Shown: positions 10,696 to 12,233 of the stretch, in pieces | How positions within the stretch are numbered: the first letter of the stretch is position 1 | How the letters are laid out: every line of letters begins with the position of its first letter | DNA from: Treponema sp. | GTDB taxonomy: Bacteria; Spirochaetota; Spirochaetia; Treponematales; Breznakiellaceae | Assembly: GCA_031272575.1 (NCBI GenBank) | Contig: JAISTO010000119.1 | Coordinates: 1-12,233, forward strand | DNA length: 12,233 nt | Direction: 5' to 3' | Program-made: the position numbers and the translations under genes | Notes under the pieces: generated by a model | What the model was told of the DNA's origin: nothing | What the model saw: the letters and a program-made list of their open reading frames with translations, nothing else | Databases searched by the model: none

Positions 10696-12233
10696 ATGGA
10701 CTTCACACGGAAACTGCCCATCGGTATTCAGGACTTCGAAAAACTCCGTACCAATGGGTTTTTGTATGTTGACAAGACCGAGTACCTCTATCGCATGGTC
10801 AATGAGGGCACGGTCTACTTCCTCGGCCGGCCGCGGCGCTTCGGTAAGAGCCTTCTGCTCTCGACGCTCAAGGCCTACTTTGAAGGAAAACGGGAGCTCT
10901 TCGAAGGGCTCGTCATCGAAAAATTCGAGCGGAACTGGACGCCGCGTCCGGTCATCCATATCGACTTCAACTCCGTCTCCTGCAGCGACTTCACGAAGTT
11001 TGAGACGAGCCTTTCGGATATGGTGTATCAACTCGAAGAAGAGTGGGGACGGAGCGAAGGGGAAAACACCCCCGCGAGCCGGTTTCTCGGCGTCATTCGC
11101 AGGGCCGCGGAAAATGCCGGGCAGAAGGCCGTCGTGCTCATCGACGAGTACGACAAGCCCCTGCTGGCCCACATCGAAGCAGGCCAGGTGCAGGAGGACA
11201 TCCGCGCCGCGCTCAAATCATTTTACGGGGTCTTGAAGAGCGCGGACACCTGGCTGCAGTTTGTCCTCCTCACCGGCGTTACCAGGTTTTCAAAGGTGAG
11301 CGTCTTTAGCGACCTCAACCAACTGCGCGATATTTCCATGTCTGAATCATACTCGGGGCTTTGCGGCATCACCGAAGAGGAACTGACCGCGCTCTTCGAT
11401 CCGGAACTGCGCTCTTTGGGGGAAAAGTATGGCCTGACCTACGAGGAGACTCTCGCGGCCATGCGCGAAAATTACAACGGCTACTGCTTTGCCCTGGGCG
11501 CGGCAACCGTGTACAATCCCTTCAGCGTGTTGAACACCTTTGCGGACAAGAGTTTCCGTTACTACTGGTACCAGACCGGCACACCGACCTTCCTGGTAAA
11601 AATGATTCGTGAGCAGAGCATCGATATCACCACGTTCATATCAGGAATCACGCTTGAGCCGGAGCACCTCACCGATTATCGCTTCAGCGGGGGGAGCCCG
11701 ATACCGGTGCTCTACCAGGCGGGCTACCTTACGATCAAGGGTGGGGATGACCGGGAGAGGCTTTACACCCTGGGCTTCCCCAACGGCGAGGTCAAGTACG
11801 GGTTTCTGGACAACCTGCTTGAATGCTATCTCGAAAATCCCGGAGATATGCTGAAGTTTCATGTTCGCAATTTTGCCGGCGACCTGGCAAAGGGGAACAT
11901 CGACGGCTTCATGGAGCGGCTTGGGACGCTGCTTGCGCATATACCCTACAGCGCGAAGGCGGGAGCCATGGAGTACACGTTTCAGAGCATCGTGTACGTG
12001 GTGTGCCTGCTTATGGGGCAGTTCGCGCAGGTGGAGCCTTACAGCGCGAAGGGGCGGGCGGACCTGGTGGTGGCGACGGCAGACACGGTCTACGCGTTCG
12101 AGTTCAAGGCGGTGAAGGACGCGAGCGAGAGCCGCCTCGACGAAGCGCTCGCGCAGATAGCGTCACGGGGTTACCTCGACCCGTGGCGCGCGAGCGGCAA
12201 GCGCCTGGTGAGTGTGGCGGCGGATTACGACCT
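10696..12233 (+). CDS. AAA-ATPase-like / PD-(D/E)XK nuclease family protein (3' end outside window)
   Basis: The frame is open for 512 codons to the window edge. The protein starts MDFTRKLPIGIQDFEKLR, the usual N-terminus of the AAA-ATPase-like plus DUF1703 family that is expanded in treponemes, Bacteroides and clostridia. The P-loop is GRPRRFGKS (residues 44-52) and Walker B is VVLIDEYD (146-153). A middle region includes NYNGYCF, typical of the family. The C-terminal PD-(D/E)XK nuclease core shows GRAD (Asp456), FEFK (Glu469, Lys471) and a downstream QIASRGY motif (QxxxxGY). All key residues are present, so it is probably active as a nucleotide-binding nuclease-like protein. Its biological role, possibly defence or mobile-element linked, is not established. 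The start agrees with the family and with the promoter, which leaves no leader and no Shine-Dalgarno. Probably only a few residues are missing at the end. Confidence 0.92.
   Translation, partial: MDFTRKLPIGIQDFEKLRTNGFLYVDKTEYLYRMVNEGTVYFLGRPRRFGKSLLLSTLKAYFEGKRELFEGLVIEKFERNWTPRPVIHIDFNSVSCSDFTKFETSLSDMVYQLEEEWGRSEGENTPASRFLGVIRRAAENAGQKAVVLIDEYDKPLLAHIEAGQVQEDIRAALKSFYGVLKSADTWLQFVLLTGVTRFSKVSVFSDLNQLRDISMSESYSGLCGITEEELTALFDPELRSLGEKYGLTYEETLAAMRENYNGYCFALGAATVYNPFSVLNTFADKSFRYYWYQTGTPTFLVKMIREQSIDITTFISGITLEPEHLTDYRFSGGSPIPVLYQAGYLTIKGGDDRERLYTLGFPNGEVKYGFLDNLLECYLENPGDMLKFHVRNFAGDLAKGNIDGFMERLGTLLAHIPYSAKAGAMEYTFQSIVYVVCLLMGQFAQVEPYSAKGRADLVVATADTVYAFEFKAVKDASESRLDEALAQIASRGYLDPWRASGKRLVSVAADYD

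Overview
The window looks like accessory DNA from a GC-rich spirochaete of the Treponema group, possibly a gut or termite-gut lineage. This is inferred from gene content only: a BspA-like leucine-rich-repeat lipoprotein, a DUF4469 (Ig-fold) protein, an AAA-ATPase-like/PD-(D/E)XK protein, and relaxed spirochaetal lipoboxes. No RNA gene is visible, so the taxon is tentative.

Layout. Positions 1-156 (minus) hold the first 52 codons of an unrecognised protein. Positions 288-3485 (minus) hold a 1065-aa surface lipoprotein with Ig-like domains, three near-identical 96-residue repeats and a C-terminal block of 23-residue LRRs. Positions 3486-3819 are non-coding and end in an ordered array of 16-bp palindromes. 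Positions 3802-4483 (minus) hold a DUF4469 reading frame whose supported start lies in another frame across an 11-base C tract. Positions 4540-5020 are non-coding and carry 24-bp tandem repeats and REP-like palindromes. Positions 5061-8297 (plus) are a two-gene operon: a family-5 solute-binding lipoprotein and a MATE exporter. Positions 8332-8897 (minus) hold a NUMOD4/HNH-like nuclease next to a fragment of a repeat protein. Positions 9040-10526 (minus) are a coupled pair: a VanZ-like membrane protein, frame-broken at an 8-base C tract, and an A+T-rich secreted protein of unknown function. From 10696 to the end (plus) is an AAA-ATPase-like/PD-(D/E)XK protein that runs off the window.

Most interesting pattern. 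Long G:C homopolymers sit inside coding frames. In two minus-strand genes (DUF4469 and VanZ-like) a good promoter, Shine-Dalgarno and start codon lie one base out of frame with the conserved downstream frame. In both, losing one C would restore the fusion. The solute-binding protein carries two 10-G tracts in frame. This fits phase-variable (contingency) loci, with homopolymer sequencing error as the main alternative. Two plus-strand genes (solute-binding protein and AAA-like protein) share a GCTATACT -10 region placed 6-10 bases before the ATG with no Shine-Dalgarno, suggesting leaderless mRNAs.
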